A stretch of 64,000 nt of DNA, taken from Plectrocnemia conspersa. Lineage: Eukaryota > Arthropoda > Insecta > Trichoptera > Polycentropodidae. The stretch spans positions 62,001 through 126,000 of the forward strand of contig VTFK01000477.1 in the NCBI GenBank assembly GCA_009617715.1. Direction: 5' to 3'. Positions 38,161-49,905 of this stretch are shown in pieces. The translations under genes were made by a program, and so were the position numbers. The notes below the pieces were generated by a model. The model was not told the origin of the DNA. It searched no databases and worked only from the letters and a program-made list of their open reading frames with translations. The number at the start of each line of letters is the position of its first letter. Position 1 is the stretch's first letter.

Positions 38161-38756
38161 AATATAAACTAACATAGTGGATTATTTTTTTTTATTTTTT
38201 GATTTATTTAGTAGAAAACGTAGAGTGGAAACTTTTAAAGCAGTGGTTTAAGTATTATTATTTAAAATATTCCGTGCTCGAGACGAGGTTTAAAGCAACT
38301 CGACTTGAAGTGATATACAGACGGTGAAGACTGTCAAGAATAGCAATGAATATACTTTTTCAATGAAGGGCAATTTTCAACTTTTCAAGTTAATGTTATA
38401 CGTCAAACAGACAACGTAGTGTTATACATTCTTAACAGGTACGTCAGTTTAATTTTGAGAGTATTCTATCGATAAATAGTTAATAACGGTGATTTTGATA
38501 CAAAAATATTATAGATATTTTATTTGCATATAACATTAATTTTACCTAATATTGTCTTGTTTTTATATTTAAAATAATTGGTATTTGAATATTTGATTAA
38601 ACTTTTTTTTACATTGTTAATTCTTTTTTTACTTAAGTACTTTTATAAAAAAACATTTAGATAACAATAGAAAAGATTTATTACTAACATTACAACATTT
38701 GTTGTTGCCACGTGTTGAGCATATACATAGATATAAATAAATAAGGATTTTTACTT

Positions 38757-38820
38757 ACACGGTGAAAACTCGGTTTACGAGCATAATTCGTTTCGGAAAC
38801 GTGCTCGTATATCAAAGCAA
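38757..38820 (-). repeat. Tigger/pogo terminal inverted-repeat remnant
   Basis: CGGTGAAAACTCGGTTTACG followed by AGCATAATTCG..CGGAAACGTGCTCG has the layout of Tigger ends (CAGTGGnnnCTCGGnTTACGAGC). It lies on the 3' side of the minus-strand transposase relic at 38985-39545, where the downstream end of that element is expected. Confidence 0.5.
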
Positions 38821-38979
38821 ATTTTACCATTAGAAATAATATACTCTCAAGTTGATTTATTACAAAATCTAAAAAAAATATAAGTACAAAATACAAGTAT
38901 GTTTTTATTATTGATAATTTAATAATTATTTAAAAATCAATGCTATCACTTATAGCTCATCAAAATATTTTATATCCAT

Positions 38980-39548
38980 GAAAATTTAAATAGAAACCTA
39001 TACAAGGACACTTGTTTCTGCCTACTTTTGAGGATTCGACAAAAATGTCACATTGCATTGCCATTAAATAGATTAATGGCTCGCCTTACTCGGGTGGTAC
39101 TCCTTTATAAAATGTTTCACTGTTTCCCAGATTTTATAAATATCCTTAATCTCATTTGAAGTTAGGTTTTCTCAGTCTCTTTTTTCTCCTCATTAGACAA
39201 GATCTCCTCTGTAGCATCATGCTATTACTCTCAATACAGATCAACTCCTGTACATATTCCTCCACAAACTCTTAAATATCGTCGACAATTTAGCAAACCC
39301 GTCAACGCAATTAGGCCACAGTTTTCTCCAAGCATAATTAAGGGTTCTTTTGATAACCCCGATGATCATATGGCAGCGCACAATTTGCAAATGATTTTTC
39401 CAAAAAACTTTCTTGAAGGTAAGATTTGTTACTTTTGTGAATTCAAAGCATCGCTAATATAGTGATTTGGTATAAAACTTTATGAAGTTCGAAATGACCT
39501 GCTGATCCATGACTGGAGTAATGAAGTGGTGTTGAAAAAAATAAACTT
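38980..39548 (-). pseudogene. Tigger/pogo-type (DDE) transposase relic, minus strand
   Basis: Reading the minus strand from about 39545: MDQQVISNF (near 39512), SLY*RCFEFTKVTNLTFK, FWKNHLQIVRC, then LNYAWRKLWPNCVDGFA, TSNEIKDIYKIWETV, and finally RAINLFNGNAM*HF and RQKQVSLYRFL at about 38990. This order matches the C-terminal half of jerky/Tigger transposases (QPMDQGV, FWK, W-x-K-L-W-P, terminal SLDRFL). Several frameshifts and stops make it dead. It parallels the plus-strand relic at 41.9-42.6 kb peptide by peptide. Confidence 0.8.
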
Positions 39549-41889
39549 TGTTTCAATATAATTTTTAAAGTACTTATTTTTTAAATGGTCGCAGTGGCAA
39601 TTACAATAGTAATATGACTTTCGTGAGTTAAACATTAAACAAAAGAACTTGATTATATATATTATAGGTATATATATACATAGCTAAAAATAGTAAGCAC
39701 GTCAGAGTATGCTTTGTATTTATTGTATATTTACTCTAAAGCTTAAAAAAGTTCCCAGAATTTCGAATATTAAATATCAGCAAAATAATTGTATGAAAAT
39801 ATATTGTAACATCACAATATAATTTACATAATGCGTTTGTACATAATTGAACTTCTACATTTAACTCTCGAGAAGTATTTCTTAGAATTCGCATTCAATT
39901 ACATAGCTATTTTTTACGAATACAAAATCAAGCGCCGTCATAACGAATGCTTTAAATTCTTCGTCGCGAATTTTTCTACTAATTGGAATTTTTACTTTTC
40001 GACAAGACGTTAACGTAAATCATACGAGACGAGACGTGAAAATATAAAAATTAACGAACTAGAAAAAATATATTAAATATACAAATAAACATCAAAGCTC
40101 CGAGTTAAGCGCAGAACAAGTTATCGCAATTAACCAGAGGTTTGCAGCGTCCAATATTAAAACTTTAACATAAACCTAAATTAGCATTCATTGCATGTTT
40201 ATTATAAAATCACTTTAACGTTCCAGATGTTGCATCTCTGATATACAAAAATAAATTCTCTTTATGTAAAAATATGATATAACTCTATACACGTGTCTTG
40301 CGTGATTATTACCAATAAAACGCTTTACTATATATCTACTACATAAATATCTGAATAGACACATGGTGCGTTGAACCAACCGCTATTTTTAGGAAAGCCA
40401 TTGTATGCAAAAATAGAATCGCATACATCTCGCAACAATAAGCCTTTTTATGAATGACTGTATAGATGCATTTTCATATGTCCTTTCTTTTGAAAATGTC
40501 AGAACATTTGCTACAACTCAACCGTCTAATTGTAGGCTTAGTTAACACAAACGCCAGCAGACGGAGACAGCACTTATCCATTACTCGGTACAGAATTAGT
40601 CCATTACTACTGTATAATACATGATATTATATGCAACAATACACTGTTTTATTAAAAATTAAGATATTAATTATTTGACATGATTAAACTGTGAAAATAA
40701 TTTTTACCATATAATAATAACGTTGCTTTTAATCAATCGAGTAAGATTTTTTTATATAAGCTGCCATTTACATATCGATGGTAAAAATATAAAATAAATA
40801 CATGAATGTATAAAATATGCAATTTTCCGAAACAAAAGTATTTTACTAATGAAATACCAAAAAAATAATAATGGATGTGGAATTCCTTGAATTATTTGGG
40901 TATACGTTTAAATATATAAACGGTAACCGAACATAGCCTAACAGCTATTTCTACTAAGCAAATTCACTCATAAATACGTTTATTCATATCAGACGCTTGG
41001 GCTGTCAGACACTACGAAAGTTGCATGGTTGTTTCGATGTCAGACTTCCTGCCAAGTATGATGGTATCTAGTGTCAGACGATGTTGCGATAAATGTTCTT
41101 AATATTCATGAATAATCAACATCGCATTACGCCGCTTTGCACGTGATCTTCTTACGATTTTCGATGAGATATTACACAAAGGCAAAGCTTGAGTATGACT
41201 AGAGCTTTTATCCCCAACTACAAAACATGTATGTATAAAAAATATATTAAAAAGTATTATATCATTTCGATCTGCCATTTTTTCCTTTAAGAGTGTGAAT
41301 AATATAATGAACACTATTCTAGAAATTATTCAAGCTTTAACGATAAGTTTTCATTGCTATTTTTAATACGAGGCATTGTAATAAAGTTTCTATGAGGCAT
41401 TATTATTTTATTGTTAACTATAAATTATATTTACTACATTTACACATTTTATAGCATAAATGTAATTATAGAAGATATTTTTGATTATACATTTTTATGA
41501 TTAATTGCTATATAAAGTACAAAAATTCTGAAAACATATAAACTGAGTTTTTTATGATTATTATGAGTTTTTTTTAATATTTTTATAGTTAATTTTATAA
41601 TATTTACGGCTAAGTGTGAATAAAATAATCAGAAGTTCACTTGATCAATCTAATTATAAATTTAGTACAGAGTGGAAAACACAGCTTTAAAGTATTTAAA
41701 TATATACTATATTATAATATGCTTTGTTAATTTATATAAATACAATACAACCTTGCATTGCTAATAGCTTTTTTTACCTGTGTTTCGTAGTACGATCAAA
41801 TTTTGACTTGATAAACTAGTGTATTGCAATAAGAGCAGTACGTATTGCGTCACTTTCTCTCTAACTAAACCGATGATTTTTCTCGACAG
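39549..41889. other. AT-rich DNA with a TCAGAC cluster at 40989-41079
   Basis: No gene. TCAGAC occurs at 40989, 41005, 41040 and 41074 within a slightly less AT-rich pocket. The 60-codon frame at 39831-40013 and 71-codon frame at 41099-41314 are not supported. Confidence 0.4.
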
Positions 41890-42640
41890 TCGATGATTCC
41901 TTTTGCAGTGAAGACATATTTTTTGGAAAATAATTTGCCACTCTTTTGGTTATGGATTTGGTTAAGGAATTTGAATTCTATTAAACCATGTTTCTTCCCA
42001 ACACCATTCCATTACTCCAGCCCATGGATCAGCAGATTATTTCGAACTTTAAACTTTACACCAAATCACTATTTCAACGATGCTTCGAAGTGACTAAAGA
42101 AACAAATCTTATTTTCAGAGACTTTTGGAAGAATCACTTCCAAATTGTAAGCTGCTTTAAAATCATCTAAAAAGCATGGATTGGAGTTAGAGAAACCTCA
42201 GAAACCAAGAGAAACCTCAATTTTGCCTGGAGAAAAAACTGTCCAAATTACGACGAAAGGTTTGCTTATGCAGGCCATCAGTTTTCGACGAAATTGTATC
42301 CTTTGGGAAGAACATAGGACTAAAGATAAATGAGATAAATATTTAAGAGTTGATAGAAAATGGCTAGGAGCTGATCACGGAAGAACTAATATATCTGTAT
42401 CGCGAGCAACAGCACAAGGCTACAGATGAGATCTCGTCTAAGGAGATAGAGAAAGAGGCTGTAAAACCTCTGACTTTAAATGACAGGAATATGTAGAAAA
42501 GCACAACCTGAGTAACGATGTGGTAGTGCAAACTAATGATCTATTAAATAATAATGTAATGTCACAATTTCGCCAAAGCCCAAAAACAGGCAAAAGCAAG
42601 TGTCATTGGATAGGTTGTCAGTTTAAGTTTTACGAAAAGA
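41890..42640 (+). pseudogene. Tigger/pogo-type (DDE) transposase relic, plus strand
   Basis: 41893-41940 may retain a strand before the DDE aspartate (YFLENNLPLF). At 41988-42168 a 60-codon frame reads FLPNTIPLLQPMDQQIISNF, RCFEVTKETN, FRDFWKNHFQIV: the conserved F-L-P-P-N-T-T-x-L-x-Q-P-M-D-Q block with P-to-substituted changes. After shifts come NFAWRKNCPNYDERFA (about 42222-42270), EIVSFGKNIGLK (from 42287), YREQQHKATDEISSKEIEKE and, near 42600, KSKCHWIG, a worn form of the KQVSLDRFL terminus. This is the C-terminal half of a jerky/Tigger transposase, inactivated by stops and frameshifts. The N-terminal DNA-binding domain is absent. Confidence 0.82.
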
Positions 42641-43139
42641 TTTTATTACCCTATCAGTGATAGATAGCAATGATTTAGATATTAATAATTAATAAATATA
42701 TTTATTTTATTAAAAATTAAGAAAATAAAAAAAAATATAATAAAAAAATGTATTTTGTATTAATATCTTTATGATTATTTTTGGGTTTTGGAACTAATCA
42801 ACTTGAGTTTCTGATATTTTTAATGAAAAAATCTGAGGTTTCACTGAATAACTAAAATGATTTTACTCATTAAAAATACTTGAAAATTTTTTCTGTGGTA
42901 TTTGATGCAGTAAACTTTTCGATTTATTTAATTGTACTTATGTTGTAAAAATATATTGTTATTATATTGCTTAAAATGTTTCAGTATATCAGAATATATT
43001 ATACATATATGTATGTATAACATGATTTGTTATTAGATTAAAAATAAACATACAAATAGCATAAACGTCCACAGAAAGAATGTCCATCATATTTTAAACA
43101 TGCTTTTATAACTAAAACTTTGCCAAATGTAATCAATCA
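42641..43139. other. AT-rich DNA
   Basis: No matching Tigger terminal repeat could be identified downstream of the relic. Palindromic ATACATATATGTAT at about 43002-43016. Confidence 0.4.
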
Positions 43140-43405
43140 TCATTCCAATCGCCGAGTCTTTTTACACACATTCGACGAAAGTCGACCGTTTCAATCTGTC
43201 CAACTTCCCGGTTTATCAATCAAAAAACACTCTCAAAGCATTGCATAACCCTTTTTTGTTCCTTGGATATTCTAAATAATATATTAAAAGATCGTCCCGC
43301 CGTTTGAGTGTCCATAATTAGACGATGGTCAGTCAATCTGGAGCGGCCCTCAAATTAATCAATTAAGAGCGCCGCCAAAAAGGGACGATCGCTCATTTCA
43401 ACTGT
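43140..43405. promoter_or_regulatory. Mixed island with homeodomain-type cores
   Basis: CATAATTAGACGATGG, AAATTAATCAATTAAGAGCG and CGCCGCCAAAAAGGGACG occur within 90 bp (43313-43390). TAATTA/ATTAAT/TCAATTAA cores next to GC blocks are typical of homeodomain-bound enhancers in insects. The assignment is inferred. Confidence 0.35.
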
Positions 43406-43785
43406 GATTTTTTAAATTAAGAAATACAAATATTCATAAGACGTGAACTTTATAAATAATGTAAACATCCTTCAAAGTTCAAAGAAAAACCTAATACCAT
43501 TTCAACATACAAGGTATATGATTAAATGAATATTTTGTTTGTAAATTGGTCCAAAAGAACTGTCAAGTTAAAAATAAATGTTAATCTATTATTTCCTATA
43601 TATATATATAAGTAAAACTTATAAAACATAAAAAATGTTTTTGTAGAATATATTTGACTACGCAGAATAAAATCACCAAAAACAGCAATAAATATATGTT
43701 AAATATTGTCAGTAAAGAGTTTCATTTTATATTTGAGAGGTATGAATAAATCTTTAACGATATAAAACGACGCCTATATTATCAT
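43406..43785. other. AT-rich non-coding DNA
   Basis: No feature supported. Confidence 0.5.
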
Positions 43786-44290
43786 TTTTGCAATTGCACG
43801 TTTATGGCAATTGTATCTTTTTAATTACATGGCTTGGCCCGCACGTTTTCGGTCGAGCTTTCCTCTTCCGTTGCCGCCGCGCTAAAACTTTTCCGACCGG
43901 GAAAACCATCAGCGCTCTCCGAAAAGGGAAATGTGTCCGAAATTAACTGTTACTTTGTCGGAAACGTGTCCATGCATCACGGTCCGGTTTCAATACGAAT
44001 ACATAAATCGAGCAAACGACCGTGGAAGACGCTAATGCACAGCTTCCTTCGTCTTTTGTTGTGATTCACAGCCGGCAGTTGCCTTGGGACCCCATAAAGA
44101 TCGATTTCGGATTATTTGTTTATTTCGCTCGCGCGGCTCGGCCGAATATCAAAGCTCACAAATCATTTACACGCTAATATATTCGGGGCTCTTTGAAGTC
44201 GGCGTACGTTGAATAAATGAACCCACGTGGGGTGGGTATTCAGTAAAAATACACTGGGGTGTAAATTATACCCCAAGTACTATTGTCGTG
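43786..44290. promoter_or_regulatory. Mixed island with a small inverted repeat
   Basis: GC-enriched from 43830 to 44215 (TTGCCGCCGCGCTAAAAC, GCTCGCGCGGCTCGGCC). ACCCACGTGGGGTGGGT at 44221-44237 and CTGGGGTGTAAATTATACCCCAAG at 44252-44275 (described; arms of about 10 bp) follow. A 76-codon frame (43834-44064) lacks a recognisable domain. Confidence 0.33.
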
Positions 44291-45479
44291 GACATATTTA
44301 TACTCTCACTGATTATAATACATTCATTGCAATAGGATAGCGTGACTGTATAAAAAATAGCTTAATATTTTCTAATATACACTGTAGCACCTCCTGTATG
44401 TCTGGATTTAATTATATTTTAGTCTTTAATATTATTTAATATGTATTCCTAAAAATGGCAGATAATTCTTTTCAGCTATTTTATGTGACAATTATAAACA
44501 ACCCTGTACAATAATAATTATCCCAGTTGCACTTTTTGATTCCTATTTCTAGCGTGAAATTAATAAATTTAGTTGCTATATACTGTAATGTACTTTGTTA
44601 TAATAATATAATGCATATATTTTATATATGGAGCAAAATATTTAAATTTAAGTTTTTATTTGCTCTGTAATAATTTACACAACTTTTTTTATTACGTATG
44701 ACTAAAGAATGCTACTTCACTTTCATTATTTTGATACAATGAAAATCTTACATCTTCAAACGTAAATTATATTTACGAATCATAGACAAGATTTGTCACC
44801 GCCTCTCCAAAATATACAGAGCAGTATAGTAAAATAAAAATCTAGCGCTAAATTCACGCATTTACACATGGACTCCAAGCATAAATTTAATAAACACATT
44901 TTTGATTCACTCCAAAAGTTTTGCTACCATTGCGGCCCTTAGACCGATATTTTTTAAAAAGCGCGCACTTATCACAAAAATAAAATATTACCATACAAAC
45001 AATTAATCAGACCCATATTTTTATATCCCTGTCCAAAATCAGTATATATCTAAAATAAAACTATAAAAATAATATATTATATATTTTTTAATTTATACAT
45101 TTTCTGCCTACAAATACCAATATTCAAATAACATTGTCATTTTCATACCTTAAAATACTATAAAAATATTTCGCGTAACCACACTAACCCATTAATTTCA
45201 TGTATCGGAGACTTTAAATATTAGCAAATGCCAAAGTACACATTGTTTTAGAAGCTAAAAAACAACTATCAATGGTTCCGGAACTTTAGCCTAATTATAC
45301 TCAAATAACACTTGAAATATTGCCATTGTCACTTTTTCAATATTACTAAAATGTAATAAAACTATAAATTTATAAACTGCAGACGTGTCTAAATCATTAA
45401 TCACTCGCCATAAAATATAGTACATACTCGTAAACCAAATCTATACCACAAAGAGTACACTTGCAAACATGTGCGAATT
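44291..45479. other. AT-rich non-coding DNA
   Basis: No feature supported. Confidence 0.5.
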
Positions 45480-45745
45480 TACAACAGACGAGTGAGATTG
45501 CGCCGTGATAAAGATCTGCCCGGTTATTTTTTGTGCGGTTAAGTGCCAGGGGTCGCCAAGCTAATGGTCGGTCATTCCGCGGGAACGATCCGGACCCCCG
45601 GAGTGCTTAGCGATGCCATCGAGTGGATTGTTTCACCGAATGTCTGGAAAGAATCCCGGGAAGTCTATCAGACATGTCATCTTTGCGGTCTGACCCCTAC
45701 GGCCACAAAAGTTAAGTAGCGGTCTACCATCGATCTAATCAGACC
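45480..45745 (+). promoter_or_regulatory. Mixed island containing a 51-codon frame
   Basis: Balanced composition throughout. A stop-bounded frame from 45543, with ATG at 45564 and stop at 45717-45719, reads MVGHSAGTIRTPGVLSDAIE onward and ends in a CHLCGLTPT-like stretch. It looks more protein-like than most frames here, but has no known family or splice context. The block may equally be non-coding regulatory DNA. Confidence 0.3.
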
Positions 45746-46364
45746 TTGTGTCATGAATTATATATAGAGAGAAAGATATTGCTTTATACGTATGTATGTG
45801 TGCATATTGGAAACGTATTTATGGCCTCTTCTGGATGTTGGTAAGGAAAGTGGTTCTCAAACGAACGCTGTTTAAGACCTCTAATTTGTCAGTGACAGTG
45901 ACTACACCACAACGCGGTGTGGTTCCCGGCGTACGGAAGTTTATTTTCTTATCACGCTATCAATTCAAGATGAATGCTTATGTTATTTTTGTTATGTTAA
46001 AATTACTATTTAAGTATATAGCTCCGTCATATTGTCAATGCAAGATTTCATCTAGTGATTCTGAATAGTAGAATAGCTTATTACACATCAGTAAAATAAA
46101 TATGAATGCTACATGATCAAACATACAGCGCAATATCATCGTATTTATCCCACCTTATATTCCATATCAAATATATGTGTATTCATAGTTTTAAGATTGT
46201 CGACTTTATTTCAAAAAAATATTAGAGCCGTATTAGTTAGATTTTTTTTCTGTCTGTCAATAGCCATCCATGTGTAATACTTTTTTATGTACATATAGAA
46301 AAATATATCTATATACATGTTTTTATATACACTTTGAAAGAAACTTTATTATTATTTTTTATTA
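45746..46364. other. AT-rich DNA
   Basis: A 90-codon frame (45796-46068, +) crosses a mildly GC-richer pocket with AACGCGGTGTGGTTCCCGGC. No domain seen. GTGGTTCTCAAACG at 45851 recalls a hAT end but has no partner. Confidence 0.35.
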
Positions 46365-46540
46365 TTTTTTTACAAATCTGATCATCATGACTGTAGGTAG
46401 AGGTTTCCCTAATGCGTCATGATTAAACGAATAACGGTACCATTAAATAAACAATTATAAATATTTAAAAAGTTATAGTGCAGACCTAAAATAGATAAGC
46501 ACCATCCCACATATTTTTCCAGCTCCTCATATCTATCGCC
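46365..46540 (-). repeat. Repeat family B, 3' part of a probable LINE
   Basis: This aligns with 63838-64000 end to end (AATCTGATCAT, AATGCGTCATGAT, CCTAAAATRGATAAGCACCA). On the minus strand both copies end in GATCAGATT.. followed by an A-rich AATAATAAT-type tail, as expected for a non-LTR retrotransposon 3' end. Confidence 0.6.
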
Positions 46541-46723
46541 GAAAACAGCCTTGTATTTTGCATGCTCGTTGAGAAGCTGGATGAATCGTTCAAAAGAAAC
46601 GTAATAATAAGGAATACAATCGCGACGCTCCAGATAATTTTGATCTCTCTCTAGACACCGACCATTGATGGGTTGTCGACACCGCCCCTCAACAACATCA
46701 AAAAGAGCTTTATTGAGTAGACT
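46409..46723 (-). pseudogene. 104-codon open frame without ATG, C-terminal part of an unrecognised element protein
   Basis: The minus strand is open from just after a TAG (46726-46724) to TAG at 46411-46409. It reads LFDVVEGRCRQPINGRCLER, then CIPYYYVSFERFIQLLNEHA, KYKAVFGDRYEELEKYVGW and CLSILGLHYN. The composition is clearly protein-like (Cys, aromatic and charged residues alternating) until about residue 75. No methionine lies near its start, so it is a truncated fragment. In the second family-B copy the same frame keeps GWCLSILGVHHN, so that part was probably translated in the parent. I do not recognise the protein. Confidence 0.5.
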
Positions 46724-46726
46724 CTA

Positions 46727-47929
46727 CACCGAAAATGCAAATAATTGTATCTTTTTTAAGATATTGCTACCTAAAAAGATTTCGGTTTGGTTAGACTTTG
46801 CAGTATTTAAAAAAACTTGGCATAGATTTCTCTAGTTGGGATATGTATGATCTGACTTTATTCTAGAAAAATATAAGAGAATATAAATTCTCAATGAACT
46901 ATTAAATGAACTTTAAAAATAAAATTTTACTAAGATCCCTAATATAAAATGTAATTTACCCCTTATGTACTTGTTATATGTCCTGATATTATAATTGTAT
47001 AAAAAACATTGTATTGTATATTATTTAACTATTAATGCTACAGAAAAAATAAAGCATATTGGTTATTGCAATCAAATAGCTCGATTTATAAATAAATATA
47101 TAACATATATATAAATATATAAACCCAACTCAAGTTTAAGACACTGCAAGAATTTAAATCACTGTATCTAATAATAAGTAAGATGTTCAATGGAGAACAT
47201 GTGTGCTATATATTTTTTTCTATTTTCACAAACTATTGAAGGGAGTATTAGCTCCACACATATGTATACTTATATTAAAGTATTGTAAAACAGGATCGGA
47301 CGTTTTTAAAAGCATCCTATTCAGAAAGAATGTTTATTTATTTTTTCATATTTACAGACATGAGTATTGATATAATATGAAAAAAAGTATTCTTTGGCCG
47401 GAAATTAATAAAATATACACGAAGATCCTTGTGAAACCCTTATAAAGTGAATAATTTATAAAAAAAATATTGATGTTTTTTAGTTGATGAATTAAATTTT
47501 ATTTCATTATATACAAAATATTTTCGAGCAATACGAAAAAGTATTTAGGATTTGGCTAACACTTTTTTTTTAATTAAATTATGTTTAATCTATCAATGAT
47601 ATTTTATTTGGAAATAAATATAAAAAATAATATGAATTTATATGTAATTTATAAACTATTCATTGATCATCAAAAAACTTTGCTATATATCGATAAAATT
47701 GACTGCAAAATATAATTCATACATGATTTTCCATGACGTTTAATATAAAGAGTGATTTAACTGATTCTAGATAACTTTTATATATGTATAATATATACAT
47801 ACATATATAACAGGGTAAAAACATATAGTCATGACTTTAAGAACACATTGAAGTAAATCGGCCCCCAGATTCAATGTACAAGGATTTAAATAAATACTAA
47901 ATAAAAGAACATTACGAATACATTAGGAT
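46727..47929. other. AT-rich non-coding DNA
   Basis: No feature supported. Confidence 0.5.
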
Positions 47930-48260
47930 GCAGCTTTAACTGGAAAAAACAGCGAACGATTCGTTTTAAACGACACGTTTGCATAATGCCATCGCGTGTC
48001 CCTTTTATCGAATTTCGATACGTCTAAAGCGTCTGTCTTTAATTGACAGCTTTATCTATGTCCATTTATTTTTTATTTTTCACTTAGGAGGCGCCGCTTT
48101 TTAATCCGCCCCCCATCGTAATCAAGCAATTTCAAATAATTAACGCTGAGGTTCTTAATTGCCATCCCGGGCGCCCGAGACAGGGGGTCCGCATATAATT
48201 CTTAATTTTTAAAACGAAAACCTTTTATTTTTTCGCAATATATTAATATTGTATAACGAA
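47930..48260. promoter_or_regulatory. Mixed-composition island
   Basis: Contains AAACGACACGTTTGCATAATG, GAGGCGCCGCTTTTTAATCC, CGTAATCAAGCAATTTC and GCCATCCCGGGCGCCCGAG. TTTGCATAAT resembles an octamer/POU-type site. No frame. Candidate enhancer. Confidence 0.35.
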
Positions 48261-48686
48261 CGGGTGAGCAGCGAGGACCTTGCCGAGACGTTATGTATAT
48301 ATTTTTATTTATGTATGTATATACACTCCCCTTAGTCGTTCTGATTAAACGGCGTGCTGTATGTATATACGGATTGTTTGTCGAGTGTGTAAGGATGGGT
48401 TAAAAATGGGCGGTCACTAGTTGAGTTTGGTTTAATTTATATTAAAATCCCATATACACACACTAAAGGTTTATTGTGATAATAATTTAAAGAACCGGTT
48501 CCACTCAAGTTTAAACCAACGCAGACCAATGGTATATGTTGGGTGTTTCCATCGAATCTGGTCAATCTAATTTTTTAATAATAATCATTCGTGAAGATTT
48601 TTTTCGGGTTTATCAGCTAGTTTAATATGATTACTTTGCAAAAATCTTTAATTAATATTGATATACATATAATATTTCTTTAAAGT
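48261..48686. other. AT-rich non-coding DNA
   Basis: Nothing beyond low-complexity sequence. Confidence 0.45.
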
Positions 48687-48694
48687 ATTGCGAG

Positions 48695-49331
48695 TAGGGA
48701 TTCCAATCCCGGGATCCGGGATCCCGAACGATTTTCAATACCCGATGAGTCCCGGGATTATAAAACATAATCCCGAATTTTTCGGATTGATTGATTTATC
48801 AAGTACACTCGAATTATTATTGACAAAATCGTTATATTTTGTGTACAAACTTGCGCGAGTTGCACGTGTCATCTGTGAATCTTTGAGGCTGTGAGTCTGA
48901 AGTGCTTTTTCAGCAGCAGGCTGCTTAGGAACCAAAATCAGATCAAGACTAAACGATGAAACGCTTGATGCTTTGATGTTACTTCGTGAGTTTTATTCAA
49001 AATAATGTTTTCCATTAATTTTGTCTATGAATGTACATATGTACATACATTGTCAAAAGTTCATTTTTTATCTTCTCAAATAAATATATAAGACCTTCCT
49101 TTTTTTTTTTTTATTATATTATTTTCTATTTTAAGCCCAAGACTAAAATTATACGTACTTCATACATTGTACGTTATAAAAAACAGATGTAATAATATAT
49201 TGTATTATTCATTTTAAATTATTTTTATCGATAAAATAACATGAAAATTATCCCGGGACTGGTCCCGGGATCGACTAATTGTAATACCGAAATCTCGGGA
49301 TCAAAATTTTGGCCCGGGATTGGAATCCCTA
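48695..49331 (+). mobile_element. Internally deleted hAT-type DNA transposon, 637 bp
   Basis: The ends TAGGGATTCCAATCCCGGG (48695-48713) and CCCGGGATTGGAATCCCTA (49313-49331) are perfect inverted copies over 19 bp. They are flanked by an exact 8-bp duplication ATTGCGAG at 48687-48694 and 49332-49339. Subterminal CCCGGGAT motifs recur on both sides. The 8-bp duplication and the enclosed hAT C-terminal peptide agree on the superfamily. The 68-codon frame starting inside the TIR is spurious. Confidence 0.93.
48901..49005 (+). pseudogene. hAT transposase C-terminal dimerisation-region remnant
   Basis: 34 codons ending at TAA (49003-49005) read SAFSAAGCLGTKIRSRLNDE then TLDALMLLREFYSK. This matches the hAT C-terminal pattern S-E-R-x-F-S-x-A-G ... 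R-x-R-L-x-x-E-x-x-x-x-L-x-F-L. The upstream frame is broken just before the Ser (TGA at 48898), so a base has probably been lost. It is the 3' end of the parent transposase gene retained in the deletion derivative. Confidence 0.8.
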
Positions 49332-49339
49332 ATTGCGAG

Positions 49340-49689
49340 TATTAATATTATTTAAATATTAGAACTAGAATTAGTGGATATTATTATTATTAGAATTAGT
49401 GATCATGACAAGTCTCGATGAATCCCAGTAGCTAAATAATAATATGTATTTCTATATACGAGAAATATTTAAATCCAAATACCTATAAGCAGGACACAAG
49501 AAAAACGAATGATTTGAAAGCAGAGTGTATATGAAAAGTTCATCAAAATCACTAGAATCAATTGCAGTATACGGTAATAAATATATTTATTACATAAATA
49601 GTAGTATATCATTGTCGAATGTTTCCGTGACATGTTGTACACCGCAGGACAACAAAGGAATGAAGTCTGATTTTATTTAAATTTTTATT
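49340..49689. other. AT-rich non-coding DNA
   Basis: No feature supported. Confidence 0.45.
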
Positions 49690-49905
49690 AGTTCAAACTT
49701 AATCCGGATTGATAACGTGTTGGTTAAACCGGGAAAACCGCATATGGGTTAAAACCGTACTTATTCTCTCTATTCTACGCTCTCGTGCCGCCTGTTTCGG
49801 ACTACTGGCTAGCAGTAATGCGGCGTTTTGCCGAAAATAGTGGCTTTCTCGAAATGGCAGGGTACATGTTAAGCAGCTGCATTGTTATTTCAGACACGGA
49901 GGTAT
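49690..49905. promoter_or_regulatory. Mixed-composition island
   Basis: Contains AATCCGGATTGATAACG, GTGCCGCCTGTTTCGGACTAC and ATGCGGCGTTTTGCCG. No frame. Candidate regulatory block. Confidence 0.27.

Noticed and set aside
45690..45720. 5S rRNA-like string (AAAGTTAAGTAGCG) resembling the internal promoter region
   Set aside because: Similarity is limited to about 13 bases and the rest of a 5S gene is absent.
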